Origin: Methylococcaceae bacterium
GTDB lineage: Bacteria; Pseudomonadota; Gammaproteobacteria; Methylococcales; Methylomonadaceae
NCBI GenBank assembly: GCA_021647585.1
Contig: JAKIUK010000057.1
Location: 1 to 26,003, forward strand
Direction of reading: 5' to 3'
Length of the DNA stretch: 26,003 nt
The notes beneath the pieces were generated by a model that saw nothing but the letters and a program-made list of their open reading frames with translations, was not told the DNA's origin and ran no database searches. Made by a program: the position numbers and the translations under genes. Positions 15,650 through 23,633 of the stretch are shown here, one piece after another (position 1 is the stretch's first letter; each line of letters opens with the position of its first letter).

Positions 15650-16735
15650 TTAAAACATAGTCATCGTTTGACGTTTTGCACCCCACTGCTCTGGTTTGGA
15701 ATCGAATAAGCCAGCACATCTTGTTCCACAGGATAAACAGGCACCGTTTTTATCCAGATTCCAGTCCGAAAGCTGATACCAGTCTCTACCGATTAATAAT
15801 TCACCACATTGATGACAATAAGTGCTATCAGCTGCTTTATCGTGTGCATTTCCAATATAGGCATAATTTACACCATTCGCTAGTGCAATGTTTCTTGCCA
15901 TTAATAATGTGGCTGTAGGCGTTCTTGGAATATTGCGCATTTTCCAGTCTGGGTGGAAGGCCGAGAAATGCATGGGAACATCCGGCCCTAAGTTTTCAAC
16001 TACCCACAGCGTCATTTCCTGCAATTCTTTTTCTGAATCATTTTCACCAGGAATTAACAAGGTGGTTAATTCTAGCCAGACATTGGTTTCCTGCTTAATA
16101 TAAAGTAGAGTTTCTAAAACTGATTGCAAGTGAGAGCCTGTAATTTTGTGGTAAAAGTCTTCACTAAAAGCTTTTAAGTCGATATTAGCCGCATCCATAT
16201 ATTGATAAAATTCGGCTCTGGGTTGGGCGCAAACATAACCCGCTGAAACAGCAACCGATTGAATGCCTAATTCTTTACAGTACTGAGCGGTATCTATTGC
16301 ATATTCATGAAATACAACCGGGTCGTTATAAGTATATGCAACACTTTTACAACCAGCATTCAATGCTGCTTTGGCTATTGCTTCTGGCGTTGCCTGGCTC
16401 ATCAATGAGTCCATTTCTCTGGATTTACTAATATCCCAGTTTTGACAGAATTTACAGGCTAAATTACAGCCTGCTGTACCGAAAGAAAAAATTGATGAAC
16501 CTGGGTAAAAGTGATTAAGTGGTTTTTTTTCTATTGGATCTATACAAAAACCGCTTGAGCGACCATAACTGGTTAAAACAATTTGCTGATTCAAGTTTTG
16601 TCTGACAAAACATAAGCCGCGTTGTTGCTCGTGAAGTTTGCAAAATCTGGGACATAAATCACACTGAATCCGTCCATCTTTCAATTGATGCCAGTAGTGT
16701 GTATTTACGGTATTTTTAGCTATTTGTGTGTACAT
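15650..16735 (-). CDS. amrS: AmmeMemoRadiSam system radical SAM enzyme
   Basis: 361 residues from ATG 16735; an in-frame TTG at 16789 would add an implausible hydrophobic leader. The N-terminal zinc-ribbon-like part has C25, C28, C32 and C42 (CDLCPRFCKL...RGLCFVR). The radical SAM cluster motif is C90-NLA-C94-KF-C97. Other typical blocks are YGRSSGFCIDPIEKKPLNHF, SVAYTYNDPVVFHEYA, IDLKAFSEDFY and MHFSAFHPDWKM. The C-terminal C-x2-C pairs (YCHQCGE, CLSCGTRC) are present. The family is the PflA-like COG1180 relative that co-occurs with MEMO and AMMECR1 proteins. The joint reaction is not established. It is transcribed divergently from amrB. Confidence 0.93.
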   Translation of the reverse strand: MYTQIAKNTVNTHYWHQLKDGRIQCDLCPRFCKLHEQQRGLCFVRQNLNQQIVLTSYGRSSGFCIDPIEKKPLNHFYPGSSIFSFGTAGCNLACKFCQNWDISKSREMDSLMSQATPEAIAKAALNAGCKSVAYTYNDPVVFHEYAIDTAQYCKELGIQSVAVSAGYVCAQPRAEFYQYMDAANIDLKAFSEDFYHKITGSHLQSVLETLLYIKQETNVWLELTTLLIPGENDSEKELQEMTLWVVENLGPDVPMHFSAFHPDWKMRNIPRTPTATLLMARNIALANGVNYAYIGNAHDKAADSTYCHQCGELLIGRDWYQLSDWNLDKNGACLSCGTRCAGLFDSKPEQWGAKRQTMTMF

Positions 16736-16825
16736 TGAGGTAAATGACCATAAAAGATAACATCTTGCAAGGAATAACTGGATTTGCAAACTTGTAAATT
16801 AACATAAACCGCCTATAACTAAGAT

Positions 16826-17617
16826 ATGACAAAGATTCGACAACCGGCCGTCGCAGGTACTTTTTATCCAGCTGACCCAGATCAGCTTAAATTATTGTTA
16901 GCGCATTACCTTAATGACGTGGCAATTGATAAAAAAGTTCCTAAAGCGATTATTGCCCCACATGCAGGATATATTTATTCAGGACCTATAGCAGCATCTG
17001 TTTACGCCCGGTTGCAGTCAGCAAGCAACATAATTAATCGTGTTTTTTTGATTGGTCCCTCTCACCGGGTTGGATTTCACGGTTTAGCGGTGAGCACAGC
17101 CGAGCAATTTTCTACGCCATTAGGTACTATTGATATTGATACTGATGCCGTTAAACAAATTGCTGAGTTACCTTTTGTTAGCTATTTGGATCAGGCCCAT
17201 GAGCAGGAACACAGTCTTGAAGTCCATTTACCCTTTCTACAAACTATACTCAAAGAATTTTTATTAGTACCCGTGGTTGCGGGTGATGCTGCTGTCGACC
17301 AGGTATGTCAGTTGCTAGAACAATTTTGGGGGGAGCCTGAGACATTAATTGTTGTCAGTTCTGACTTAAGTCATTTCCATGATTATAAAACGGCACAAAT
17401 AATGGATAGGGCCACTTCAGATATTATCGAACAATTACAATATGAAAAATTGGGTAGTGATTTTGCCTGTGGTTGTGTTCCAGTATGTGGTTTGCTGGCA
17501 TTGGCCAGGAAAAAAAAATTGCAAGTCAGGACTATTGATTTACGAAATTCTGGGGATACAGCTGGAAGTGGAGATAAAACCAGAGTAGTGGGGTATGGTG
17601 CTTATGTCATTGAGTGA
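16826..17617 (+). CDS. amrB: AmmeMemoRadiSam system protein B (MEMO1 family)
   Basis: The 263-residue protein matches the MEMO family from end to end: REPAVAGxFYP-type start (IRQPAVAGTFYPADP), AIIAPHAGYIYSGPIAASVY, VFLIGPSHRVGF, EQEHSLEVHLPFLQ, VVSSDLSHFHDY and the late CGCVPVCGLLAL block. The conserved histidines (APHAGY, EHSLEVH, LSHF) are those that line the metal-binding or dioxygenase-like pocket of MEMO1, which resembles class III extradiol dioxygenases. It begins the amrBA pair and overlaps amrA by 14 nt, indicating translational coupling. The divergent spacer to amrS is only 90 bp and probably holds both promoters. Confidence 0.93.
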   Translation: MTKIRQPAVAGTFYPADPDQLKLLLAHYLNDVAIDKKVPKAIIAPHAGYIYSGPIAASVYARLQSASNIINRVFLIGPSHRVGFHGLAVSTAEQFSTPLGTIDIDTDAVKQIAELPFVSYLDQAHEQEHSLEVHLPFLQTILKEFLLVPVVAGDAAVDQVCQLLEQFWGEPETLIVVSSDLSHFHDYKTAQIMDRATSDIIEQLQYEKLGSDFACGCVPVCGLLALARKKKLQVRTIDLRNSGDTAGSGDKTRVVGYGAYVIE

Positions 17618-18161
17618 AAAGAATGGACAGATCTTATTGGACTTGGCACATCGGTCAATTAAAACGGGATTAAAAAAGGGACATCCATTAAGTATTAATT
17701 TAAGGGATTATCCCGCTGAATTAGCCCAACAAAGAGCGACCTTTGTTACTCTGGAAAAAAACAAACAATTACGTGGCTGTATAGGTATGCTGGAAGCAGT
17801 ACTCCCCCTGGCAGAAGACATAACTGAAAATGCATTTTCCGCTGCATTTAGAGACCCTCGTTTTCTGCCGGTAGAGGAATCAGAATTAAATGAACTGGAA
17901 ATTCATTTGTCTATCTTGAGTCCATCTGAAGTAATGGTATTTATTTCGGAAGAAGACTTAATTGCTCAAATTAGACCCAATGTTGACGGGTTGATTTTAG
18001 AAAGCGGTTCTCATAGAGGAACCTTCCTGCCTTCAGTTTGGCAGTCTATAAAAACACCTGATCAGTTTTTACAACATTTAAAACAAAAAGCCGGGCTAGC
18101 CAAAAACTATTGGTCTGATGAAATTAAGGTTTATCGATATACCACAGAAATGATAGATTAA
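17604..18161 (+). CDS. amrA: AmmeMemoRadiSam system protein A (AMMECR1 family)
   Basis: 185 residues from ATG 17604 (another ATG lies at 17595, three codons earlier). AMMECR1 blocks are visible: RATFVTLEKNKQLRGCIGML (the invariant LRGCIG), ENAFSAAFRDPRFLPVEESEL, LEIHLSILSPSEVM, VDGLILESGSHRGTFLPSVW and FLQHLKQKAGL. AMMECR1 proteins have no assigned activity; the conserved Cys in RGCIG is thought to be near the active pocket. It completes the amrS/amrB/amrA set. There is no obvious terminator after it. Confidence 0.93.
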   Translation: MSLSEKNGQILLDLAHRSIKTGLKKGHPLSINLRDYPAELAQQRATFVTLEKNKQLRGCIGMLEAVLPLAEDITENAFSAAFRDPRFLPVEESELNELEIHLSILSPSEVMVFISEEDLIAQIRPNVDGLILESGSHRGTFLPSVWQSIKTPDQFLQHLKQKAGLAKNYWSDEIKVYRYTTEMID

Positions 18162-18546
18162 AGATAGTATCAATATCGAGTAAATATAAATTCCCATTTA
18201 GATCAATGAAGATAATATTCTCTTGTTTTTCACCATAATATCCCCAAGGATTATTGCAGAATATCTCACTGTTATAACGTCTTCATTGTTATTTTCATTA
18301 GATATTTCAGCAAGGGTAGTATTAGTTCTGTCTATCAATACTGTGATGTTAGTTATAAATATTGTCTCCTATAACAGATAAGGTGAACACGCTTTTATTA
18401 CCAAAAAAGTCATTAAAGAAAATTGTTAAGTCAACTAAATAAGCGCATTTAAGTTACTGGATTTTAAATAGTGGAAGCTTTTTAGTAGCTTGATTTAATA
18501 GGAGTTGAGAGATATAATCTTCAAGTTCTTTAGTATGGGTTTGGTA
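18162..18546. other. Interval between amrA and atpI with hints of a decayed minus-strand gene
   Basis: On the minus strand a frame open from about 18282 to 18124 would encode NNPWGYYGEKQENIIFIDLN followed by GNLYLLDID, and the adjoining frame just upstream reads TNITVLIDRTNTTLAEISNE. Neither has a start codon with a Shine-Dalgarno. Together they look like a frameshifted remnant, but the call is weak. The final stretch has a GGAG at 18501-18504 and should include the atp promoter, which I could not assign. Confidence 0.3.
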
Positions 18547-18927
18547 ATGGCAGAGAAATCTGACTACTCATCTGTAAGTAAAATTCTAGTGATGCAGTTT
18601 TTTGTCGTTGTATTAGTCAGCGCAGGGTTCTTGCTTTTCGGAACAGTAAATATGGCTGTATCTTCAATACTTGGAGGGATAACAGCATTTTTACCTAATG
18701 TATATTTTGCTTATAGAATGTCACTAGTAAAAGAACAAGGTGCAAAAAAGATTGTAGGTGCTTTTTATAGTGGCGAATCGAGAAAAATTTTGATGACATT
18801 TGTGTTATTTGCAGTCGTCTTTCAGGTACCAGATGTTCAGTTTATGCCATTAATGGCGTGTTTTGTAGCCGTATTATCAGTTTTTTGGTTTGCGCTTTTT
18901 TTGTATGCGCAGGATTTTGAAATTTAA
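18547..18927 (+). CDS. atpI: ATP synthase protein I
   Basis: 127 residues from ATG 18547 (MAEKSDYSSVSKILVMQFF). A TTG at 18505 and an ATG at 18535 are in frame, but the GGAG upstream abuts the TTG, and the family normally starts just before the first membrane helix. Four hydrophobic segments are visible, with the conserved GGITAFLPNVYFAYRM between helices two and three. AtpI assists c-ring assembly and is the usual first gene of the operon; it is not part of the final enzyme. The stop lies 13 bp before atpB. Confidence 0.9.
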   Translation: MAEKSDYSSVSKILVMQFFVVVLVSAGFLLFGTVNMAVSSILGGITAFLPNVYFAYRMSLVKEQGAKKIVGAFYSGESRKILMTFVLFAVVFQVPDVQFMPLMACFVAVLSVFWFALFLYAQDFEI

Positions 18928-18940
18928 AGTGTGAGAAGAG

Positions 18941-19705
18941 ATGGCTAGCGAAGGCGGTACTACAGGGTATATTGTTCACCATTTAACACCTTTGTCAGTG
19001 GGTGAAGGTTTTTGGACATTACATTTAGATACCTTGTTTTTTTCAGCAGTATTAGGTGCTTTATTTATTTGGTTTTTTAAGTCCGTCGCTGAAAAAGTAA
19101 CAACCGGTGTACCTGGGCCTGCCCAAAACTTTGCTGAAATGATGATCGAGTTTGTTGATCAACAGGTAAAAGATACTTTTCATGGTCAAAGTAAGTTAAT
19201 CGCACCCTTGGGTTTAACTATTTTCTGTTGGGTGTTTCTATGGAATATGATGGATTTATTGCCTGTAGACTTATTGTCCTTAATTAGTTCTTTGATGGGC
19301 ATAGAATATTTGCGTGTTGTACCTAGTACGGATTTAAATGCAACATTTGCTCTATCCATTAGTATTTTTATCCTAATAATTTTTTATAGTATCAAAATTA
19401 AAGGCGTTTTCGGTTTTGCCAAAGAACTGACTTGTACGCCTTTTGGCCCTTGGATGATGCCTTTTAACTTACTTTTGAAAGTAGTTGAAGAAATTGCAAA
19501 ACCAATTTCTTTAGCACTCAGGCTTTTTGGAAATTTATATGCCGGAGAGCTTATTTTTATATTAATTGCTCTGTTACCTGCATATATACAACCTTTGTTG
19601 AGCTTTCCCTGGGCAATATTTCATATTTTAATCATTGTGTTACAAGCTTTTATATTCATGGTATTAACCATTGTTTATTTAAGTATGGCGCACGAAGATC
19701 ATTAA
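18941..19705 (+). CDS. atpB: F-type ATP synthase subunit a
   Basis: The 254-residue multi-spanning Fo subunit carries the essential Arg194 in SLALRLFGNLYAGE, which faces the c-ring, and the supporting helix PFNLLLKVVEEIAKPIS. The N-terminus has the gammaproteobacterial TGYIVHHLTPLSVGEGFW. The Shine-Dalgarno AGAAGAG lies directly before the ATG. It forms the half-channels for protons with the c-ring. Confidence 0.97.
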   Translation: MASEGGTTGYIVHHLTPLSVGEGFWTLHLDTLFFSAVLGALFIWFFKSVAEKVTTGVPGPAQNFAEMMIEFVDQQVKDTFHGQSKLIAPLGLTIFCWVFLWNMMDLLPVDLLSLISSLMGIEYLRVVPSTDLNATFALSISIFILIIFYSIKIKGVFGFAKELTCTPFGPWMMPFNLLLKVVEEIAKPISLALRLFGNLYAGELIFILIALLPAYIQPLLSFPWAIFHILIIVLQAFIFMVLTIVYLSMAHEDH

Positions 19706-19750
19706 TTTATTCTTTTTAACTTTAAATATAACAATACTTTCGGAGGTATT

Positions 19751-20035
19751 ATGGAACTTGCAGCGTTAATTGCAGATGTACAAGGTTTAACAGCCATAGC
19801 AGTTGGTCTTATTTTAGGCATGGGAGCTGTTGGTACAGCAATTGGTTTCGGTTTGTTAGGTGGTAAATTCCTTGAAGGTGCTGCGCGTCAACCAGAATTA
19901 GTCCCTATGTTACAAGTTAAAATGTTCATCGTGGCGGGTTTATTAGATGCAGTAACAATGATTGGTGTTGGTATGGCGTTATTCTTTACCTTTGCTAACC
20001 CATTCTTGTCAGCGGTAACTGATGCAGTTGGTTAA
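19751..20035 (+). CDS. atpE: F-type ATP synthase subunit c
   Basis: The 94-residue hairpin proteolipid has two membrane helices separated by the polar loop R46-QPE. The ion-binding carboxylate is Asp66 (VAGLLDAVTM); the Gln/Ser/Thr ligand set of Na+-type rings is not evident, so a H+ ring is expected. The Shine-Dalgarno CGGAGG is the best in the operon, in keeping with the multiple copies of c per enzyme. A longer than usual 93-bp gap with a hairpin follows. Confidence 0.97.
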   Translation: MELAALIADVQGLTAIAVGLILGMGAVGTAIGFGLLGGKFLEGAARQPELVPMLQVKMFIVAGLLDAVTMIGVGMALFFTFANPFLSAVTDAVG

Positions 20036-20072
20036 AGCTGAGTTAAGCGGACAAAGTTCCGGTTATACGAAA

Positions 20073-20092
20073 CTTATGCCCGTGGGTATAAG
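20073..20092 (+). promoter_or_regulatory. Hairpin between atpE and atpF
   Basis: CTTATGCCCGTGGGTATAAG folds into a stem of up to 9 pairs (one G-U) with a tiny loop. It lacks a following U-run, so it is not an intrinsic terminator. A likely role, by analogy with other atp operons, is to protect the upstream atpE message from 3' exonucleases or to mark a processing site. Confidence 0.5.
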
Positions 20093-20128
20093 ATTAGTTA
20101 TCTGTCAATAGCAAATAAGGGGAACACC

Positions 20129-20602
20129 GTGAGTATCAATGCTACTCTGATCGGTCAAATGATCACATTTACACTGCTGGTATGGTTTACCATGCAGTAT
20201 ATCTGGCCACCGCTAATTGAAGCCCTGGAAGAGCGTAAAAAGAAAATTGCTGAGGGTCTTGCTGCTGCAGAAAAAGGGCAGGAAGATATCAAGTTGGCTG
20301 AGAAAAAAGCAGCTACATATCTTAAAGAAGCAAAAGCCGAGTCTGCAAATATTATTGCACTAGCACAAAAACGAGCTAATGATGTTGTTGAAGAATCAAA
20401 AGAAACCGCCAAACTGGAAGGTGAAAAAATGATTGAATCAGCAAAAGCACAAATTGAGCAAGAAATACAGCAAGCTAAAGAAAACTTACGTAAAGAAGTG
20501 TCTTCATTAGCTTTGAAAGCTGCAGAACAGATTTTGCAAGAAGAAGTCGATAAAGCAAAACATAAAGATATTATCAGCAAAGTCTCTAATCAGTTAGGGT
20601 AA
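20129..20602 (+). CDS. atpF: F-type ATP synthase subunit b
   Basis: 157 residues from a GTG start preceded by AAGGGGA. A single N-terminal membrane helix (LIGQMITFTLLVWFTMQYIWPPL) is followed by a long, charged, Ala-rich helical stalk from about residue 34 onwards, which dimerises as the peripheral stator. Its length equals the usual gammaproteobacterial b subunit. The stop is 5 bp before atpH. Confidence 0.96.
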   Translation: MSINATLIGQMITFTLLVWFTMQYIWPPLIEALEERKKKIAEGLAAAEKGQEDIKLAEKKAATYLKEAKAESANIIALAQKRANDVVEESKETAKLEGEKMIESAKAQIEQEIQQAKENLRKEVSSLALKAAEQILQEEVDKAKHKDIISKVSNQLG

Positions 20603-20607
20603 TTATA

Positions 20608-21138
20608 ATGAGTGAATTATCAACACTGGCGAGACCTTATGCGGAAGCTGTTTTTAAAACAGCAGTAGAGACTAAGACAGTATCTGACTGGTCTGACATG
20701 CTAAGTTTTTTGTCTTTCGTAATGCAGGACTATGAAATAGTTGCCATCGTAGCTAATCCGAAAGTAAGTCAGGAACAATTGACAACTTTATTATTAGATA
20801 TTTGTCAGGGTCAATTAATAAAACAAGGTGAAAATCTTGTTAAGTTATTGGTTCAAAATGACAGATTGATATTGGCGTCTCAAATTTCAGAACTTTTCGA
20901 AGCATACAAAGCAGAGCATGAAGGTTATGTCGATGTTGAAATTACCAGTGCATTTGCTTTAACTAAGGAAGAGCAGAAAAAGGTTGCCATTACGCTGAAA
21001 AAACAATTAGGCAAAGACGTACAAATTACTACATCAATAGATAAATCATTAATTGGTGGCTATATTGCTAAAGCAGGCGATAAAGTAATTGACGGCTCTG
21101 TTAAAGGTCAGCTTCAACAATTAGCTAAGAAACTCTAA
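20608..21138 (+). CDS. atpH: F-type ATP synthase subunit delta
   Basis: 176-residue OSCP/delta subunit linking the b stalk to the top of F1. The N-terminal six-helix domain starts STLARPYAEAVFKTA; the C-terminal part has the family motif SLIGGYIAKAGDKVIDGSVKGQLQQL. Gene order and tight spacing match the standard operon. Confidence 0.96.
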   Translation: MSELSTLARPYAEAVFKTAVETKTVSDWSDMLSFLSFVMQDYEIVAIVANPKVSQEQLTTLLLDICQGQLIKQGENLVKLLVQNDRLILASQISELFEAYKAEHEGYVDVEITSAFALTKEEQKKVAITLKKQLGKDVQITTSIDKSLIGGYIAKAGDKVIDGSVKGQLQQLAKKL

Positions 21139-21161
21139 AACATAGGGTGAAAAAAATAAAT

Positions 21162-22703
21162 ATGCAATTAAATCCATCTGAAATCAGTGATCTGATTAAA
21201 AAGAAGATTGAGAATTTTGACGTTAGTGTCGAAGCTCATACAGAAGGTACTGTTGTCAGTGTGACTGATGGCATTATCACAGTACATGGCCTATCTGAAG
21301 CAATGCAAGGTGAAATGCTGGAATTTCCAGAAAACACGTTTGGCATGGCACTTAACCTGGAAAGAGATTCTGTCGGTGTTGTTATGTTGGGTTCTTACCA
21401 GCATATTTCCGAAGGCGATACAGTTAAATGTACGGGTAAAATTTTAGAAGTTCCTGTCGGTGAAGAAATGCTTGGGCGTGTGGTTGATGCGCTGGGTAAT
21501 CCAATTGATGGAAAAGGATCAATTGATGCAAAGCAATCGTCACCAGTTGAAAAAATTGCGCCAGGCGTTATCACAAGACAATCAGTTGACCAACCTGTGC
21601 AATTAGGCTTGAAATCAATTGATTCAATGATTCCTGTTGGTCGAGGTCAACGTGAGTTAATTATAGGTGACAGACAAACGGGTAAAACAGCGATTGCGGT
21701 TGATGCGATTATCAACCAAAAAGACACCGGCGTTAAATGTATCTATGTTGCGATCGGTCAGAAAAGATCATCTATTGCTAACCTGGTTAGAAAATTAGAA
21801 GAACATGATGCTTTAGCACATACGATTATTGTTGTTGCTTCTGCTTCTGAATCAGCTGCGCTTCAATTCATTGCACCATATGCTGGGTGTTCAATGGGTG
21901 AGTACTTTAGAGATAAAGGCGAAGATGCACTTATTATTTATGATGATTTGACTAAGCAAGCTTGGGCATATCGTCAAATGTCATTACTACTTCGCCGTCC
22001 TCCTGGTCGTGAAGCATATCCTGGTGATGTTTTCTACATTCATTCGCGTTTATTAGAGAGAGCTTCTCGTATTAATGCGGAAGAAGTAGAAAAATTAACT
22101 AACGGTAAAGTAAAAGGTAAAACAGGTTCTTTAACTGCATTGCCAATTATTGAAACTCAGGGTGGTGACGTATCAGCTTTCGTACCTACTAACGTTATTT
22201 CTATTACAGATGGACAAATTTTCTTAGAGTCTGATTTATTCAACTCAGGTATTCGTCCTGCTGTAAATGCCGGTTTATCTGTTTCACGTGTAGGTGGGGC
22301 AGCTCAAACCAAAATTATTAAAAAGCTAGGTGGTGGTATTCGTCTTGATTTAGCTCAGTATCGTGAACTTGCTGCATTTGCTCAGTTTGCTTCTGATTTA
22401 GATGAAAGTACACGTAAGCAAATTGAACGTGGACAACGGGTAACAGAACTGATGAAGCAGGATCAATATTCGCCTATGTCAGTGGCTGAAATGGGTGTTT
22501 CATTGCATGCTGCGAACGAAGGTTTTCTTGATGATTTAGAGGTGGCTAAAGTACATGATTTTGAAGCCGCACTTCAATCATATATGAAGTCTGAAAAAGC
22601 TGATTTGATGCAACAAATCAACGATACGGGTGACTATAGCGATGAAATTAAGAAAGGCATTCAATCTGCAATAGAAACTTTTATTAAAACTAGTAGCTGG
22701 TAA
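21162..22703 (+). CDS. atpA: F-type ATP synthase subunit alpha
   Basis: 513 residues from ATG 21162 (MQLNPSEISDLIKKKIE, the usual family start); an in-frame GTG at 21147 would add MKKIN and is considered less likely, although the AGGGTG near it leaves the start slightly uncertain. The Walker A motif GDRQTGKT has Lys175. The conserved ALIIYDDLTKQAWAYRQMSLLLRRPPGREA segment lies at mid-protein (positions about 265-295). Alpha binds nucleotide at non-catalytic sites and forms the hexamer with beta. Confidence 0.97.
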   Translation: MQLNPSEISDLIKKKIENFDVSVEAHTEGTVVSVTDGIITVHGLSEAMQGEMLEFPENTFGMALNLERDSVGVVMLGSYQHISEGDTVKCTGKILEVPVGEEMLGRVVDALGNPIDGKGSIDAKQSSPVEKIAPGVITRQSVDQPVQLGLKSIDSMIPVGRGQRELIIGDRQTGKTAIAVDAIINQKDTGVKCIYVAIGQKRSSIANLVRKLEEHDALAHTIIVVASASESAALQFIAPYAGCSMGEYFRDKGEDALIIYDDLTKQAWAYRQMSLLLRRPPGREAYPGDVFYIHSRLLERASRINAEEVEKLTNGKVKGKTGSLTALPIIETQGGDVSAFVPTNVISITDGQIFLESDLFNSGIRPAVNAGLSVSRVGGAAQTKIIKKLGGGIRLDLAQYRELAAFAQFASDLDESTRKQIERGQRVTELMKQDQYSPMSVAEMGVSLHAANEGFLDDLEVAKVHDFEAALQSYMKSEKADLMQQINDTGDYSDEIKKGIQSAIETFIKTSSW

Positions 22704-22713
22704 GGGGCTTCTT

Positions 22714-23592
22714 ATGGCTGTTGGTAAAGAAATACGCACACAGATCTCGAGTATTAAAAACACTCAAAAGATCACTCGAGCAATGGAAATGGTTGCTGCG
22801 AGTAAAATGCGTAAAACAAAAGACAGAATGCTGGCAACGCGTCCCTACTCTAAAAAGATAAGCCAGATTATTAGGCATCTGGCTCATGCAAATCCTGAGT
22901 ATAAGCATCCTTTTCTAATCGATCGTGAAGTAAAGCGTGTTGGCGTTATCGTGATCACGTCTGATAGAGGTTTATGTGGTGGTTTAAATTCAAATTTATT
23001 CAGAGCTATACTTAAAGATCTGTCTATCTGGGACAAAGATAAGATAGAGGTTGATATTTGTAGTATTGGTACAAAGGGTAGCAGTTTCTTTTCTGGTATT
23101 AATGCAAATCTTGTGGCACAAATAGTTAAGCTAGGGGATGCACCACATCTTAATGATATTGTGGGCATTATTAAAGTAATGTTGGATTCCTATACAAATG
23201 GCTCGATTGATGAACTATATGTGGTGAGCAATGAATTTGTTAATACCATGATTCAAAAGCCAGTTGTAGAAAAGTTGATACCTGTAGTTGCGGCTGAACT
23301 GGAAGATGATGCAGAAGATCATTTTGGCAATAAACATTGGGATTATTTATATGAGCCTGATGCCAAAGATGTTCTGGACACATTGCTAACGCGTTATATT
23401 GAGTCAATTGTTTATCAAGGAGTGGTGGAAAATAATGCCTGTGAACAATCAGCACGTATGGTTGCAATGAAAAGTGCATCTGACAACGCAGGTAATATTA
23501 TTGATGAGTTGCAACTTGTTTACAACAAGGCTAGACAAGCAGCTATTACGCAAGAGATTTCAGAAATTGTTGCAGGTGCTGCTGCTGTTTAG
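22714..23592 (+). CDS. atpG: F-type ATP synthase subunit gamma
   Basis: 292-residue central rotor shaft. The N-terminal helix MAVGKEIRTQISSIKNTQKI with AMEMVAASKMRK and the C-terminal helix ARQAAITQEISEIVAGAAAV form the coiled coil inside the alpha3-beta3 ring. The middle ITSDRGLCGGLNSNL block is the conserved one. The Shine-Dalgarno AAGGGG precedes the ATG, 10 bp after atpA. Confidence 0.97.
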   Translation: MAVGKEIRTQISSIKNTQKITRAMEMVAASKMRKTKDRMLATRPYSKKISQIIRHLAHANPEYKHPFLIDREVKRVGVIVITSDRGLCGGLNSNLFRAILKDLSIWDKDKIEVDICSIGTKGSSFFSGINANLVAQIVKLGDAPHLNDIVGIIKVMLDSYTNGSIDELYVVSNEFVNTMIQKPVVEKLIPVVAAELEDDAEDHFGNKHWDYLYEPDAKDVLDTLLTRYIESIVYQGVVENNACEQSARMVAMKSASDNAGNIIDELQLVYNKARQAAITQEISEIVAGAAAV

Positions 23593-23633
23593 TACAGCCG
23601 ATAGCTAACGAATTAAGTTTAGAGAGGACGAAG

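Noticed and set aside
20155..20580. Long antisense open frame of 141 codons inside atpF
   Set aside because: It mirrors the Ala/Glu/Lys-rich codons of the b-subunit stalk, giving a Ser/Ala/Phe-rich product with no start signal; a typical shadow frame.
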